NCBI RefSeq assembly: GCF_030503875.2
Contig: NZ_CP129968.2
Span: 3,002,001 to 3,066,000, forward strand
From: Marivirga arenosa
GTDB taxonomy: Bacteria; Bacteroidota; Bacteroidia; Cytophagales; Cyclobacteriaceae
DNA length: 64,000 nt
Direction of reading: 5' to 3'
In this document: in pieces, positions 50,286 through 59,980 of the stretch
Layout of the letters: every line of letters starts with the position of its first letter
How positions within the stretch are numbered: the first letter of the stretch is position 1
Program-made: the position numbers and the translations under genes
Notes under the pieces: generated by a model
Told to the model about the DNA's origin: nothing
Seen by the model: only the letters and a program-made list of their open reading frames with translations
Databases searched by the model: none

Positions 50286-52568
50286 ATGAATGTACGATCA
50301 ATATATCTTACTATTGCATTTTTCTTTGCCTCAATAATTACTTCCTTTGCTCAAAATGTAGCTCAGGAAACAGTTTATAACCTTCAAAAAACAACTGAGA
50401 AGATTGTACTTGATGGAATTTTGAATGAATTAATCTGGCAAGAAACAGAAGTAGCTACTGATTTTTATATGGTAATTCCAGATGATAATAGATCTGCGGA
50501 ATTGGAATCGGAAGTAAGAATGACCTACGATAATGAAAACTTCTATTTTGCCATTACTTGTTTTGATGGACAGGACGGCTATGTAGTACAATCCTTAAGA
50601 AGAGATTGGGACTGGCCCTTAAATGAAAATTTCAGCATATATATAGACCCTTATAATGATTTCACTAATGGCTTTTCATTTGGAATAACACCTTACGGTG
50701 TCCAAAGAGAGGGTACTATAGATGAAGGAACAAATGTTAATGAAGATTGGGATAACAAATGGAGTTCAAATGTAAAAAAATATGATGATAGATGGATAGC
50801 TGAAATCGCTATTCCATTTAAATCTATCAGATATGCAGAAGGTAATCGAAATTGGAATATCCAATTTTTTAGAAATCATTTAAAAAGAAATGAAAGAAGT
50901 AGCTGGATAGCAGTAGAACAACAATATACACCTTCCGCCCTTACATTTAGTGGTAAACTATTGTGGCCAGAGGATCCTCCAAAAACAGGTAGTAATATAT
51001 CCTTCATTCCTTATGTATTGGGAGATTTATCAAGGAATTATGCAGCCAATGAAACCAATTATTCTAAAAAAGCGAATGCTGGTTTCGATGCTAAAATTGG
51101 AATTACTCCTGGCTTAAATCTTGATTTAACGGTTAATCCAGATTTCTCACAAGTTGAAGTTGATAGGCAAGTCATAAATTTAAGTCGATTTGAAGTGAGC
51201 TTTCCAGAGAGAAGACAATTCTTTCTGGAAAATGCAGACCTTTTTAGCAAATTTGGCTTCCCTCAAAGCAGAGCATTTTTCTCCAGAAGGATAGGAATAA
51301 GTACCGATACATTAGGAAGAACTAGACAGGTACCTATAGTAGGTGGAGCCAGATTAAGTGGGAAATTAAATGAGAAACTAAGACTAGGTTTATTAAACAT
51401 GAGTACTGCTGAAAATAATGAATTAGGTATACCTTTTCAGAATTATAGTGTTTTGGCATTGCAACAAAATATATTTAGTAGATCAAATGTGGCATTCGTT
51501 TTTGCGAACAAGCAAAATATAAATATAAATAAAAGTAGAGAATTCAGTTCTTATAACCCGACAGTAGCCAGAAGGATAGTTCAAAATTCGGACACAACTT
51601 TAGAATTCAAGAGTTACAATAGAGTTGTAGGCTTAGAATATAATTTATTCTCTGAAGACACGCGCTGGGCAGGTGACTTTTATTATCAAAGATCATTCGA
51701 TACCTGGAATGATGATAATACCTATAACCATGGAGCATTTTTAAGATACCAAGAAAGAAATTTTTCAATAAGATGGGTACACACAGCTATTGGAGATGGT
51801 TTTAATGCAGAAATGGGATTTGTACCAAGAGTGGGATATAATCAGGGATCTTTTAGTCCCAAATACATTCATTACCCCAAAAGTGATGCTATTATAAACC
51901 AAGAAATAAGCTTTGATATATCTTACACTTACAATAATGATTTTTCGAAAAATACTGATCGATCTTTCAGTGTAGATTATGGTGTATCCTTTACCAATAC
52001 ATCTTCCATTTCCGCACAATGGTCAAGAACATACCAATATATGTTCTTTGATTTTAACCCTATTGCTCCAATAGGAAATAGAATTTTACCGCAGGGAAGT
52101 GATTACAATTGGAATTCCATGAGATTAAATTATCAATCTGATAGAAGAAAACTTTTAAATATAGACGGATCTCTTACCTATGGTGGATTCTACACAGGAA
52201 CTCGTTTTAATGCAGGAGGTCAGTTAGCATATAGATTCCAACCTTACGGTTCATTTGCTATTACTTATGATTACAATGCAATTCAACTCTCTGAAGGCTT
52301 TGAAAATGCTAACTTTTATCTCCTAGGTCCAAGGCTTGACTTTACTATGACGGACAAAGTATTTTTCACAGGATTTGCTCAATACAATAACCGATTCGAT
52401 AATGTAAACTATAATTTAAGATTCCAGTGGAGATTTGCACCGGTTTCAGATGTCTTCCTAGTTTATACAGAAAACTTTGCCCCTGGTGGCCCAATAGATT
52501 TTGTACCTGGTGAGGACACAAAAAGCAGAGCCATCGTTTTAAAACTTAATTATTGGTTTAACCTTTAG
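50286..52568 (+). CDS. DUF5916 outer-membrane protein with CBM9-like domain
   Basis: A 760-residue outer-membrane protein. I chose the ATG at 50286 (MNVRSIYLTIAFFF) over an upstream TTG at 50277, because it starts the signal peptide (about 1-23, ending FAQ). Residues of about 35-225 resemble a family 9 carbohydrate-binding module (KIVLDGILNELIWQETEVAT). Residues 230-760 are the DUF5916 beta-barrel, with DFSQVEVDRQVINLSRFEV and FPERRQFFLENADLF as strong family landmarks, and an aromatic end (LNYWFNL). Function unknown; binding or uptake of a glycan is possible. Its stop touches the DsrE gene's stop on the other strand. Confidence 0.88.
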   Translation: MNVRSIYLTIAFFFASIITSFAQNVAQETVYNLQKTTEKIVLDGILNELIWQETEVATDFYMVIPDDNRSAELESEVRMTYDNENFYFAITCFDGQDGYVVQSLRRDWDWPLNENFSIYIDPYNDFTNGFSFGITPYGVQREGTIDEGTNVNEDWDNKWSSNVKKYDDRWIAEIAIPFKSIRYAEGNRNWNIQFFRNHLKRNERSSWIAVEQQYTPSALTFSGKLLWPEDPPKTGSNISFIPYVLGDLSRNYAANETNYSKKANAGFDAKIGITPGLNLDLTVNPDFSQVEVDRQVINLSRFEVSFPERRQFFLENADLFSKFGFPQSRAFFSRRIGISTDTLGRTRQVPIVGGARLSGKLNEKLRLGLLNMSTAENNELGIPFQNYSVLALQQNIFSRSNVAFVFANKQNININKSREFSSYNPTVARRIVQNSDTTLEFKSYNRVVGLEYNLFSEDTRWAGDFYYQRSFDTWNDDNTYNHGAFLRYQERNFSIRWVHTAIGDGFNAEMGFVPRVGYNQGSFSPKYIHYPKSDAIINQEISFDISYTYNNDFSKNTDRSFSVDYGVSFTNTSSISAQWSRTYQYMFFDFNPIAPIGNRILPQGSDYNWNSMRLNYQSDRRKLLNIDGSLTYGGFYTGTRFNAGGQLAYRFQPYGSFAITYDYNAIQLSEGFENANFYLLGPRLDFTMTDKVFFTGFAQYNNRFDNVNYNLRFQWRFAPVSDVFLVYTENFAPGGPIDFVPGEDTKSRAIVLKLNYWFNL

Positions 52569-53111
52569 TTAAAACTTAAAGAGTACATAGCCCTCTGAAA
52601 CATTTTTAGAAATTGTAGTGAGTGCGGATGTAGCCACTTTAGTTTTAGACCATATTTCATCTCTTGCTAATTCCCGAGCCAATAAAGATTGACCGCACAC
52701 AATCACTTCAGCACCGGCCTCATCCAGAGCTTCCAAAACTGGAATATTAGGATTTTTTGCAATTCTAAATTTTTCGAAATAATTACCGTTTGATAAAATA
52801 TCTAATACTGCAGGTCCATGAACTACTACCTTTACTTTCAAATTTTCTTTTGGCACTCCTTGAATTCCATGTAAATTCATTAAGCGAGCAACATTATTGA
52901 TCCAAAAGGAATGTTCTTCAGGATTTTTATTTTCAGATACTAATTCAATAAGAATCTTATATTCTTTATCGGGCTGAACTAATTCAACAGGATCCTCAAT
53001 TTCATAAATACCACCATATCCTTTCACAATAGGATGTTGTGCTTCTTGAGCTAATATACTGGAGTAACTTAAAGATATTAATAGGGAAAGTATTAGTAAT
53101 TTATGTTTCAT
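52569..53111 (-). CDS. DsrE family exported protein
   Basis: A 180-residue protein with a signal peptide (about 1-21, ending ILAQ) and a DsrE/DsrF-like alpha/beta fold (about 45-180). The segment KVVVHGPAVLDIL matches the family. A single Cys in VIVCGQSLLAREL (about 140) sits at the position of the persulfide-carrying Cys of DsrE. By family knowledge such proteins may carry sulfur; the exported form in Bacteroidota is uncharacterised. It has no sulfur-pathway neighbour. It is convergent with DUF5916 (stops touch) and divergent from the methyltransferase at 53270. Confidence 0.82.
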   Translation of the reverse strand: MKHKLLILSLLISLSYSSILAQEAQHPIVKGYGGIYEIEDPVELVQPDKEYKILIELVSENKNPEEHSFWINNVARLMNLHGIQGVPKENLKVKVVVHGPAVLDILSNGNYFEKFRIAKNPNIPVLEALDEAGAEVIVCGQSLLARELARDEIWSKTKVATSALTTISKNVSEGYVLFKF

Positions 53112-53269
53112 TTTAGTGCGATTTTATAAGTTAAAAATAAGATGAATTTACTTTAATTCTGTATACTTATTGAGAAAATTGAAAACAATTGTCTTTTTCT
53201 CTTAATTGGCTTAATTATTTCACGATTTAGTAGTTACTTTGCGACCATAAATTTAGATATAAACAATTA

Positions 53270-54022
53270 ATGGCTTTACAAGAAGAATTTGAAAAACAAG
53301 GAGTTTGGTTATTCAAATACAGAGGAACTTTACCTGTATTAATATTATTGATTGGTTTAGGAGTATATCTTTATTCTGTTTTAAACCCTGAAACATTCAT
53401 AATTCAAGATTCACAAATAAAATCTTATTATTTATTATTCTGTATCGCTGTTAGTTTATTTGGTCAATACATAAGAGCATACACGGTTGGTCATACTCCA
53501 AAAAACACTTCTGGAAGAAACACCGAAAAACAACTAGCAGATTCATTAAATACAACGGGGATTTATTCTACTGTTCGACATCCGTTATATGTTGGTAATT
53601 TTTTCATGTGGTTTGGACCTGCTCTTTTAACAGAAAATATATGGTTCAATATTGCCTTCATATTATTCTATTGGGTGTATTATGAAAGAATCATGTTCGC
53701 TGAAGAACAATTCTTAAGGAGAAAATTTGGAGAAACTTATTTAAAATGGGCAGAGAAAACACCTGCATTCATTCCTTCATTTAAGAACTTTGTAAAACCT
53801 AATTTACCATACAGTTGGAAAAAGGTTCTAAAAAAGGAAAAAAATGGGTTTGCAGCAATATTTATAATATTTGCAGCATTTGATATTGCTGGGGAGTTAT
53901 TAAAAGGATCTAAAAATTTTAATAATTATTTATTGATTGCAGCAGGCATTTCAATCATTTTATATTTAGTGTTAAAGGCTTTGAAGAAATCTTCATTATT
54001 AAGAACTGAGCCTAATAGATAA
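53270..54022 (+). CDS. Isoprenylcysteine carboxyl methyltransferase-like membrane protein
   Basis: A 250-residue integral membrane protein of the ICMT/phospholipid-methyltransferase superfamily. Helices lie at about 18-38, 58-78, 105-145 and 190-240. The SAM-binding tail motif is clear: VRHPLYVGNFFMW (about 103-115), then EEQFLRRKFGETYLKWAEKT (about 144-163). The substrate is not known in bacteria; likely a lipid or isoprenoid thiol. It stands alone and ends in a strong bidirectional terminator. Confidence 0.85.
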   Translation: MALQEEFEKQGVWLFKYRGTLPVLILLIGLGVYLYSVLNPETFIIQDSQIKSYYLLFCIAVSLFGQYIRAYTVGHTPKNTSGRNTEKQLADSLNTTGIYSTVRHPLYVGNFFMWFGPALLTENIWFNIAFILFYWVYYERIMFAEEQFLRRKFGETYLKWAEKTPAFIPSFKNFVKPNLPYSWKKVLKKEKNGFAAIFIIFAAFDIAGELLKGSKNFNNYLLIAAGISIILYLVLKALKKSSLLRTEPNR

Positions 54023-54026
54023 TAAA

Positions 54027-54056
54027 AAAAGCTGTTTCAATAATGAAACAGCTTTT
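54027..54056. terminator. Bidirectional terminator
   Basis: AAAAGCTGTTTCA (54027-54039) and TGAAACAGCTTTT (54044-54056) pair exactly around ATAA; an A run precedes and T-rich sequence follows, so it serves both the methyltransferase gene and the leftward lipoprotein gene. Confidence 0.88.
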
Positions 54057-54717
54057 AATTTTCTTCATTTTTCTGTTCAGATTGATTTTCTTTCTTATCC
54101 TTTTTATTGAACAGATTCCCGAATATTTTTTTCTTATCATTTGAGGTTGAATCACTTGCCTGTTGATTTCCCTTACCTCCTTCTAATCTCTTTTCTTGTT
54201 TGGCTTGAGCTGAGTCTCTTTCAGCAGATTGTTGAATTAGAATATCATTTCCTACTAATAACATATAATTCACAAAATCAACATTGTAATGAAAACGTTT
54301 TGTATTATCCCAGGGATCAGCACCTTGTGCCAACTGTGCAGAATCTAATTCAGGTGTAAAAGGCGTTTTTTCTGGAGCATCTCCCCCTTCAGCAATTTCA
54401 GGCAATCCATTTTCACTCACATTTAATAATGAATCAACCTCTTCGCTATATACATTCTTCTGATCGACTTGTAGCAATCCTTGTTCCTTCCAATAGCCGT
54501 ATTTCTTTTCAGAAATACCATAGATATTGGTTTTATAGTGACCTGTAGATGTTGAAGCTGTTAAAACCAAAGAATCCCCTTGAAACAAGGAAAATCTCTT
54601 CCTTTGTTCTTCCTCATCTAGAATGTAGCTACTCTGAAATGCAGCACATACCATTTTATCTTTACAAGCCGTAAAGACAAAAACTAGGATAAAAAATATA
54701 GGGATATACTTCTTCAT
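54055..54717 (-). CDS. Lipoprotein of unknown function, 220 residues
   Basis: Lipoprotein signal with lipobox (FTAC, Cys18). The mature N-terminus DKMVCAAFQSSYILD is typical of a family I cannot name, followed by about 130 residues without known domains. The C-terminal 50 residues are low-complexity and charged (KKKIFGNLFNKKDKKENQ), probably disordered. Its ATG overlaps the stop of the SGNH gene by one base (TAATG), so both are translated from one mRNA. It may act on the same envelope substrate. Confidence 0.78.
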   Translation of the reverse strand: MKKYIPIFFILVFVFTACKDKMVCAAFQSSYILDEEEQRKRFSLFQGDSLVLTASTSTGHYKTNIYGISEKKYGYWKEQGLLQVDQKNVYSEEVDSLLNVSENGLPEIAEGGDAPEKTPFTPELDSAQLAQGADPWDNTKRFHYNVDFVNYMLLVGNDILIQQSAERDSAQAKQEKRLEGGKGNQQASDSTSNDKKKIFGNLFNKKDKKENQSEQKNEEN

Positions 54718-55403
54718 TATTTATTTAATAGCTGATACAAACCAGGTTCAATATAATCCGCCCATTCTTCATACATTTTGGCTGATGGATGTAAATCATC
54801 TTTAGCAACATAATCTGTATTCCAAATAGCCTTTAAAGATAAGGGAGTTATATCAAAAAACTCAACACCGTATTCTTCACATATGTTTCTTGCAACCTTA
54901 TTATATTTCTTAAGTTCTTTAGCAATTATAGCTCCATTTTTATTATTATTTTTAACAAAAGGAGTAACTCCATAATCTGGAATACTTACAACGAATACAT
55001 TTTTAGCTTTCTTGTCTGCTAAAGTGATCGCTTTCTTTAATAACTCTTCAAACTCTTCTTCATATTGAATTATCCCATAACCTCTATATTGATTATTAAC
55101 ACCAATAAGAAGACTAACAATATCATAAGTAGTGTTTTCTAATGATTTATCTTTATTGATCGCCTCTATTAATTCATCCGTTGTCCATCCAGTGGTCGCT
55201 ATTATTTTTTCCACTTCTATTTCAATCCCACGATCATTTAGTTTTTTGGAAAGCACAACTGGCCATCTTTCTTCTTCTTCAACTAACTCACCAATAGTGT
55301 AGGAATCACCTAATGCTAAATAGGAATATTTATCTTGTGACATTGATTTCATGCTAATCGAAAATACTATAAATACGATAAGGGCTGATTTAATGATTTT
55401 CAT
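54717..55403 (-). CDS. SGNH/GDSL-family hydrolase, exported
   Basis: A 228-residue periplasmic or secreted esterase. A signal peptide (about 1-22) is followed by block I LALGDSYTIGE with the catalytic Ser34, block III GVNNQYRG (the usual G-x-N-D reads G-V-N-N), and block V DDLHPSAKMYEEWAD with the Asp/His pair. The substrate (acetylated sugars, lipids or peptidoglycan) is unknown. It begins a two-gene leftward unit with the lipoprotein gene. Confidence 0.9.
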   Translation of the reverse strand: MKIIKSALIVFIVFSISMKSMSQDKYSYLALGDSYTIGELVEEEERWPVVLSKKLNDRGIEIEVEKIIATTGWTTDELIEAINKDKSLENTTYDIVSLLIGVNNQYRGYGIIQYEEEFEELLKKAITLADKKAKNVFVVSIPDYGVTPFVKNNNKNGAIIAKELKKYNKVARNICEEYGVEFFDITPLSLKAIWNTDYVAKDDLHPSAKMYEEWADYIEPGLYQLLNK

Positions 55404-55591
55404 TGTTATTAATATAAATAAAATGCAAATTAAAATATATTTATTAGAATGGAAACAATCTTGATATGAACTTACAGTATTAATTACTATTCAATTGTCG
55501 AAAATTATGTACTGTTCATGCATTAGAATTGTACAAAAGTTCATATTAATGAAAATTTGATGGTTTTAGTGGATGAAAAGCTAAATTCATG

Positions 55592-55607
55592 ACCTATAAG
55601 TATAGGT
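55592..55607. promoter_or_regulatory. 16-bp palindrome upstream of the PD40-OmpA gene
   Basis: ACCTATA and TATAGGT flank AG, a perfect inverted repeat 95 bases before the TTG start at 55702. Its distance from any recognised promoter is uncertain. The surrounding 298-base region between divergent genes (55404-55701) holds no reading frame of note. Confidence 0.4.
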
Positions 55608-55701
55608 TTATCGAAAAAACTTATTTCATTCCATAAATTTTCCTTTTTTTTATAAATGTAATAAAATTCGAATAGTTGATTTGACTTTAACACGATAATT
55701 A

Positions 55702-57276
55702 TTGAGACTCTTTTTAATCGCTACATATATATTACTTCCTTTTTTCGCTTTTACTCAAGATAAAATCACGACTGAAGGCCTGCCAGGTTCGGTAAATAGT
55801 AGTACCCAAGATGTACGGCCAGTAATTTCTGATGATGGAAAAAAAATATACCTAACCCGAAGATTTCATCCTGAAAACATCAGAGGAGATAAAGACTTTC
55901 AAGATGTATGGGTTAGTCAATTGGATTCTCGTGGCATATGGACCAAACCCAAAAACATGGGAGAGAAATATAATGATAAACGCCCAAATGATTTAGTGAG
56001 AGCTAGCAAAAATGATGATTCTTTGATTTTTGTTAATTCTAGATACAAAGGAATTAACTCAGAATTAGCATTATTTAAAAAAGGAAAATCAGACCCTATT
56101 GAACTGCCAATAGATGGCTTTTACAATAAAAGTAATTATGTAGACTACGACTACAATTTTAAAAACAACATTATCATAATGGCGGTTGAAAGAAGCGATA
56201 CTGAAGGAGATCAGGATTTATATTTCAGCATTTATGATGAAACAACAGGTAGATTTACCACACCTAAATCCATGGGGAAAGCATTGAATAGTGAAAAAGC
56301 TGACTTTGCTCCTTTCCTAACGAATGACGGATACACTATCTTTTTTGCTAGTTACGGCCATGGTGGACAAGGATCTGCAGACTTATTCATGTCACATAGA
56401 ACAGGAGGCTGGGACGATTGGTCTGAACCTGAAAACTTAGGAAATGTAATTAATACTAAATTTGAAGAAACATATGTTTCTATTGATCCAAGCTTTAACT
56501 ATTTATATTATGATTCTTACCCTCCAGGAGCATCTAATAGAAATATATGGAGAGCGACACTTTCAGATGAAATAAAAAATAAAATAACCGCAGCAAAAGA
56601 AAGAAAACAAAATAAGCCAGCCCCTCCTCCTGTTACACAACAGGAAAAACCAATCCAAGAGCCAGAAGCAGAAACTAGTTTAACTGAAAATAACCTTGAT
56701 GAAACTTCCAATGATACTCAGGAAGAAATTACCGAAGCTGATAAAGTGCAACAACCGCCTGTGGAAACAGAAGAGGTAATTGCTGAAAATCCAGTTCCTA
56801 TTTCCGTTAAAATTGACAGAGAGATGGATTATGTAAAAGAACAAGAGAGAAATAATAAAGGGTTTCTATCGACTTTAGGTAATAAATTAGGTTTTGGTGA
56901 GGATGAAGAGATTAATTTGATTGACGCTGGTGCAAAAGGTCAAAAAATCAATAGAAATATTTATTTCAAATTTGACTCCGAAAAAGTTCTAAGTAAATTC
57001 GACATGTTATTAGATGAAATTACTGCTATTCTTGAGGAGAAACCTCAATTAAAAATCTTACTTGAAGGACATACTGATGCAATTGGAGGTGAGGATATTA
57101 ATATAGACTTATCATGTAAAAGATCTAATAATGTGAAGGAAGCATTAATCGAACGTGGAATAAATCAATACAGAATTGAAATTAGTTGTGAAGGTAAAGA
57201 AAGGCCAATTGCAACTAATGATGATGAATTTGAAGGTAGAGAATTAAATAGAAGAGTAGAATTTTATCTATTTTGA
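55702..57276 (+). CDS. OmpA-family protein with WD40-like (PD40) repeats
   Basis: A 524-residue envelope protein. The signal peptide (about 1-19, ending FAFTQ) starts at a TTG: an in-frame TAA lies at 55696-55698 and no ATG intervenes, so TTG is the only good start. Residues of about 25-295 contain PD40/TolB-like propeller repeats (VRPVISDDGKKIYLTRR; FAPFLTNDGYTIFFAS). A Pro/Glu-rich linker (about 300-370) leads to a C-terminal OmpA peptidoglycan-binding domain (about 415-524), with YFKFDSEKVLS, LEGHTDAIGG and GRELNRRVEFYLF. Such proteins tie the outer membrane to peptidoglycan. It overlaps the next gene's end by 13 bases. Confidence 0.92.
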   Translation: MRLFLIATYILLPFFAFTQDKITTEGLPGSVNSSTQDVRPVISDDGKKIYLTRRFHPENIRGDKDFQDVWVSQLDSRGIWTKPKNMGEKYNDKRPNDLVRASKNDDSLIFVNSRYKGINSELALFKKGKSDPIELPIDGFYNKSNYVDYDYNFKNNIIIMAVERSDTEGDQDLYFSIYDETTGRFTTPKSMGKALNSEKADFAPFLTNDGYTIFFASYGHGGQGSADLFMSHRTGGWDDWSEPENLGNVINTKFEETYVSIDPSFNYLYYDSYPPGASNRNIWRATLSDEIKNKITAAKERKQNKPAPPPVTQQEKPIQEPEAETSLTENNLDETSNDTQEEITEADKVQQPPVETEEVIAENPVPISVKIDREMDYVKEQERNNKGFLSTLGNKLGFGEDEEINLIDAGAKGQKINRNIYFKFDSEKVLSKFDMLLDEITAILEEKPQLKILLEGHTDAIGGEDINIDLSCKRSNNVKEALIERGINQYRIEISCEGKERPIATNDDEFEGRELNRRVEFYLF

Positions 57277-57620
57277 TTTACTTCATCTCTTAGTTTTTTG
57301 GGAAGTTTTGATACAACCAAATCGTAGCTGTGATTTATCCAGTGATATATTTCATTATCAGTTAAACTCCCATCAAACTCAATTGTATTCCAATGCTTTT
57401 TATTCATGTGATAACCGGGTTTAACCGCTTCGTATTTTTCCCTCAACTTTATTGCTTCAATAGGATCACATTTTAGGTTTACACTTTGAAAAAGCTCAAC
57501 ATCAATCAGGGCAAATATTTTCCCTATTACTTTAAAAACCAATGTATCTTCATCAAAAGGGAAACTTTCAGTTACCCCATATTTTTGAAGGCAGAAGTTT
57601 CTAAAGTCTTCAATATTCAT
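57264..57620 (-). CDS. MmcQ/YjbR family protein
   Basis: A 118-residue cytoplasmic protein of the YjbR fold. Landmarks are KYGVTESFPFDEDTLVFKV near the start, VNLKCDPIEAIKLRE in the middle, and GYHMNKKHWNTIEFDGSLTD near 75-92. The fold is related to DNA-binding proteins and to the MmcQ group; function is not settled. It is convergent with the OmpA gene and overlaps it by 13 bases, and lies 39 bases after the small membrane gene on its own strand. Confidence 0.9.
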   Translation of the reverse strand: MNIEDFRNFCLQKYGVTESFPFDEDTLVFKVIGKIFALIDVELFQSVNLKCDPIEAIKLREKYEAVKPGYHMNKKHWNTIEFDGSLTDNEIYHWINHSYDLVVSKLPKKLRDEVNQNR

Positions 57621-57659
57621 CTCAAATTATTAAAACTTCAATTTTAAATAATGATAAAA

Positions 57660-57890
57660 TTATCTAATGATCGCTCTAGTAACCATAATGATTAATGCAA
57701 TTAGGAACATGACAATGGATATTTTATTAATGCCATGCATCATTTTAAGGTTAAAGTTATTGGGTGCATCTGGATCTTTTTTACCAAAAAGCCTGGCAAA
57801 ATAAGTAGTAACTTCTCCTAATTGAAAATATCTTTTCCAATCTTGATTTGTCTCTTTATTTAAATCTTCTAAATCTTTCTGCTCTTTCAT
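57660..57890 (-). CDS. Small membrane protein, DUF6728-like
   Basis: A 76-residue protein with a charged N-terminal part (KDLEDLNKETNQDWKRYF), a conserved-looking middle (EVTTYFARLFGKKDPDAPNN) and one C-terminal transmembrane helix (about 53-72, ISIVMFLIALIIMVTRAI). It matches my memory of the DUF6728 family found in Bacteroidota, of unknown function. It follows ispG by 32 bases and is likely on the same mRNA. Confidence 0.75.
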   Translation of the reverse strand: MKEQKDLEDLNKETNQDWKRYFQLGEVTTYFARLFGKKDPDAPNNFNLKMMHGINKISIVMFLIALIIMVTRAIIR

Positions 57891-57922
57891 AAATATTTAT
57901 TGAATTCGGTATTGTAACCAAA

Positions 57923-59878
57923 CTAAACAGTTTCAGGTTCAATCCAATTACCATCTTCTCTAATAATATCAATTAATTCATCAACCGCTTTTTCAAAAGG
58001 AACCCCTCTTTTCATTACTTCTTGTCCTTTATATAAAGTTATCTTTCCTTTTCCGGAACCTACATATCCATAATCTGCATCCGCCATTTCCCCTGGCCCA
58101 TTTACGATACATCCCATAATCCCAATCTTTACTCCTTTCAAATGATTAGTTCTAGATCTAATCATTGCAGTTGTTTCTTGTAAATCAAACAAGGTTCTTC
58201 CGCAGGAAGGACACGAAATATATTCTGTTTTAGAAATCCTAGTTCTACTTGCTTGCAATATATTGAAAGCTGTTTCATTTATAGCTTTGTCTCCTCCACA
58301 GTTTTCTGCTGCAATAAAGATTCCATCACCAAAACCATCAATAAGCAAACCTCCCATGTCAGTAGCTGAATATAGTTGAAGCGACTCAATCGGTAAATCT
58401 TTGTATGCTCTTCCAATTACGACTGGAATATCACAATTGCTTTCAGACAGCTCTAAGAATAGTCTTCTTTGCTCTGCCATACCATGTTTATTGTAGGTAT
58501 CAATTAGCAGCACCGCTGTTTTATCACTTTTTAATCTTTGGATGAATTCTTGATTCAAATCACTTAAACAAGCGTAAATGAAGTTCAAAGAAGGATGCGT
58601 TTCTACTCCACCTAAATATTGGTCTGGTTTTATAAATGGAAATCTTCTGTCTTTATTTTTTTCTTTTAACCAAGTTTCATGAGAATGGATTATCCCCAAA
58701 GTACCAGGGATTTCAAAATCTACCTTCTTATGATTTGTAAAAATATAATCACATGCAAAGTCTGAGATTGACCATTTATCTAAAGGAACTGAGTAATTAT
58801 AACCAACACCAAAGAAAGATGCAGGTGTAATTTTTTCTTTAGTTGAAAAATCAGCTATTACAACAGGAACCTCTTTACCTCCTATGTTTTCTGTTTGCCT
58901 TGTTTGTCTTTTCTCATATTCATAAGGGTTGAAATGGCAATTTTCAATGCTTGGGATTTCCTCATGGCCTTCCCTGTTTGAATATCGATCAGCTAATATT
59001 TTAGCAACTGGTATCTCTTCCTCTGGTTCCTCTGTTAATGAAACTCTTATGGTATCACCTAAACCATCTTCCAATAAAGTACCTATACCAACTGAACTTT
59101 TAATTCTACCATCCTCTGCTTCCCCAGCTTCTGTTACTCCCAAATGCAAAGGATAGGGTTTTAAACCTTCCTCATCCAATTTCTGAACTAATAAACGATA
59201 GGCTTGAACCATTACCTGTGGGTTACTGGATTTCATAGAAACTACTATATCATGAAAATCCATCTCTTCACAAATTCTTATAAATTCTAGTGCGGATTCA
59301 ACCATACCAAATGGTGTATCACCATACCGACTCATAATTCTATCTGATAGGGAACCATGATTGGTACCAATTCTTATTGCAGTACCATGCTCTTTACAAA
59401 TCTGAACAAGAGGTTTAAATCGTTTCTTAATCCTGTCTAATTCAGCCTTATAGCTATCATCTGTATATTCTATATTTTCGAATTTCTTTTTATCGGCATA
59501 ATTGCCAGGATTTACTCTAACTTTTTCAACTATTTTTGCGGCTAATTCAGCTGCGTTGGGTGTGAAATGGATATCCGCAACTAAAGGTGTATTGTAACCT
59601 CTTTTTCTTAATCCCTCTTTAATATTTCTTAGATTCTCAGCTTCTTTTATGGAAGGTGCTGTAATTCTTACTAATTGACATCCCGCATCAATCATTCTGA
59701 TGGATTGCTCAATTGAGCCTTCTGTATCCATTGTATCAACCGTAGTCATGGATTGTAGAACTATGGGATTATCACCTCCTATAATGATGTCTCCTATTTT
59801 TACGGGAATAGTTTTTCTTCTCTTATAAGAAACTAAGCTATTACAATACTTCTGAAATTTATTAGTTGAGATTTCCAT
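57923..59878 (-). CDS. ispG: 4-hydroxy-3-methylbut-2-enyl diphosphate synthase, long form
   Basis: Iron-sulfur enzyme of the MEP isoprenoid pathway. The N-terminal TIM barrel (about 20-290) contains VLQSMTTVDTMDTEGS and KVRVNPGNYADKK. The C-terminal [4Fe-4S] domain has CPSCGRTLFDLQ (about 555-566) and GIMGCIVNGPGEMADADYGY, giving three Cys and a Glu ligand. At 651 residues it is the long form also found in Bacteroidota, Chlamydia and plants, with an inserted domain of about 250 residues between the two halves (about 300-545). The enterobacterial form is about 370 residues. It shows that this organism makes isoprenoids by the MEP pathway. Confidence 0.96.
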   Translation of the reverse strand: MEISTNKFQKYCNSLVSYKRRKTIPVKIGDIIIGGDNPIVLQSMTTVDTMDTEGSIEQSIRMIDAGCQLVRITAPSIKEAENLRNIKEGLRKRGYNTPLVADIHFTPNAAELAAKIVEKVRVNPGNYADKKKFENIEYTDDSYKAELDRIKKRFKPLVQICKEHGTAIRIGTNHGSLSDRIMSRYGDTPFGMVESALEFIRICEEMDFHDIVVSMKSSNPQVMVQAYRLLVQKLDEEGLKPYPLHLGVTEAGEAEDGRIKSSVGIGTLLEDGLGDTIRVSLTEEPEEEIPVAKILADRYSNREGHEEIPSIENCHFNPYEYEKRQTRQTENIGGKEVPVVIADFSTKEKITPASFFGVGYNYSVPLDKWSISDFACDYIFTNHKKVDFEIPGTLGIIHSHETWLKEKNKDRRFPFIKPDQYLGGVETHPSLNFIYACLSDLNQEFIQRLKSDKTAVLLIDTYNKHGMAEQRRLFLELSESNCDIPVVIGRAYKDLPIESLQLYSATDMGGLLIDGFGDGIFIAAENCGGDKAINETAFNILQASRTRISKTEYISCPSCGRTLFDLQETTAMIRSRTNHLKGVKIGIMGCIVNGPGEMADADYGYVGSGKGKITLYKGQEVMKRGVPFEKAVDELIDIIREDGNWIEPETV

Positions 59879-59980
59879 ATATGTTTACTTCCATCATTTA
59901 AACTTCAAAGTAAACAAATTGTTAGTATAACAACTATATTTAATTGTTAATTTTAATGCTTTAAGCTGAGGTTAAGGAGA

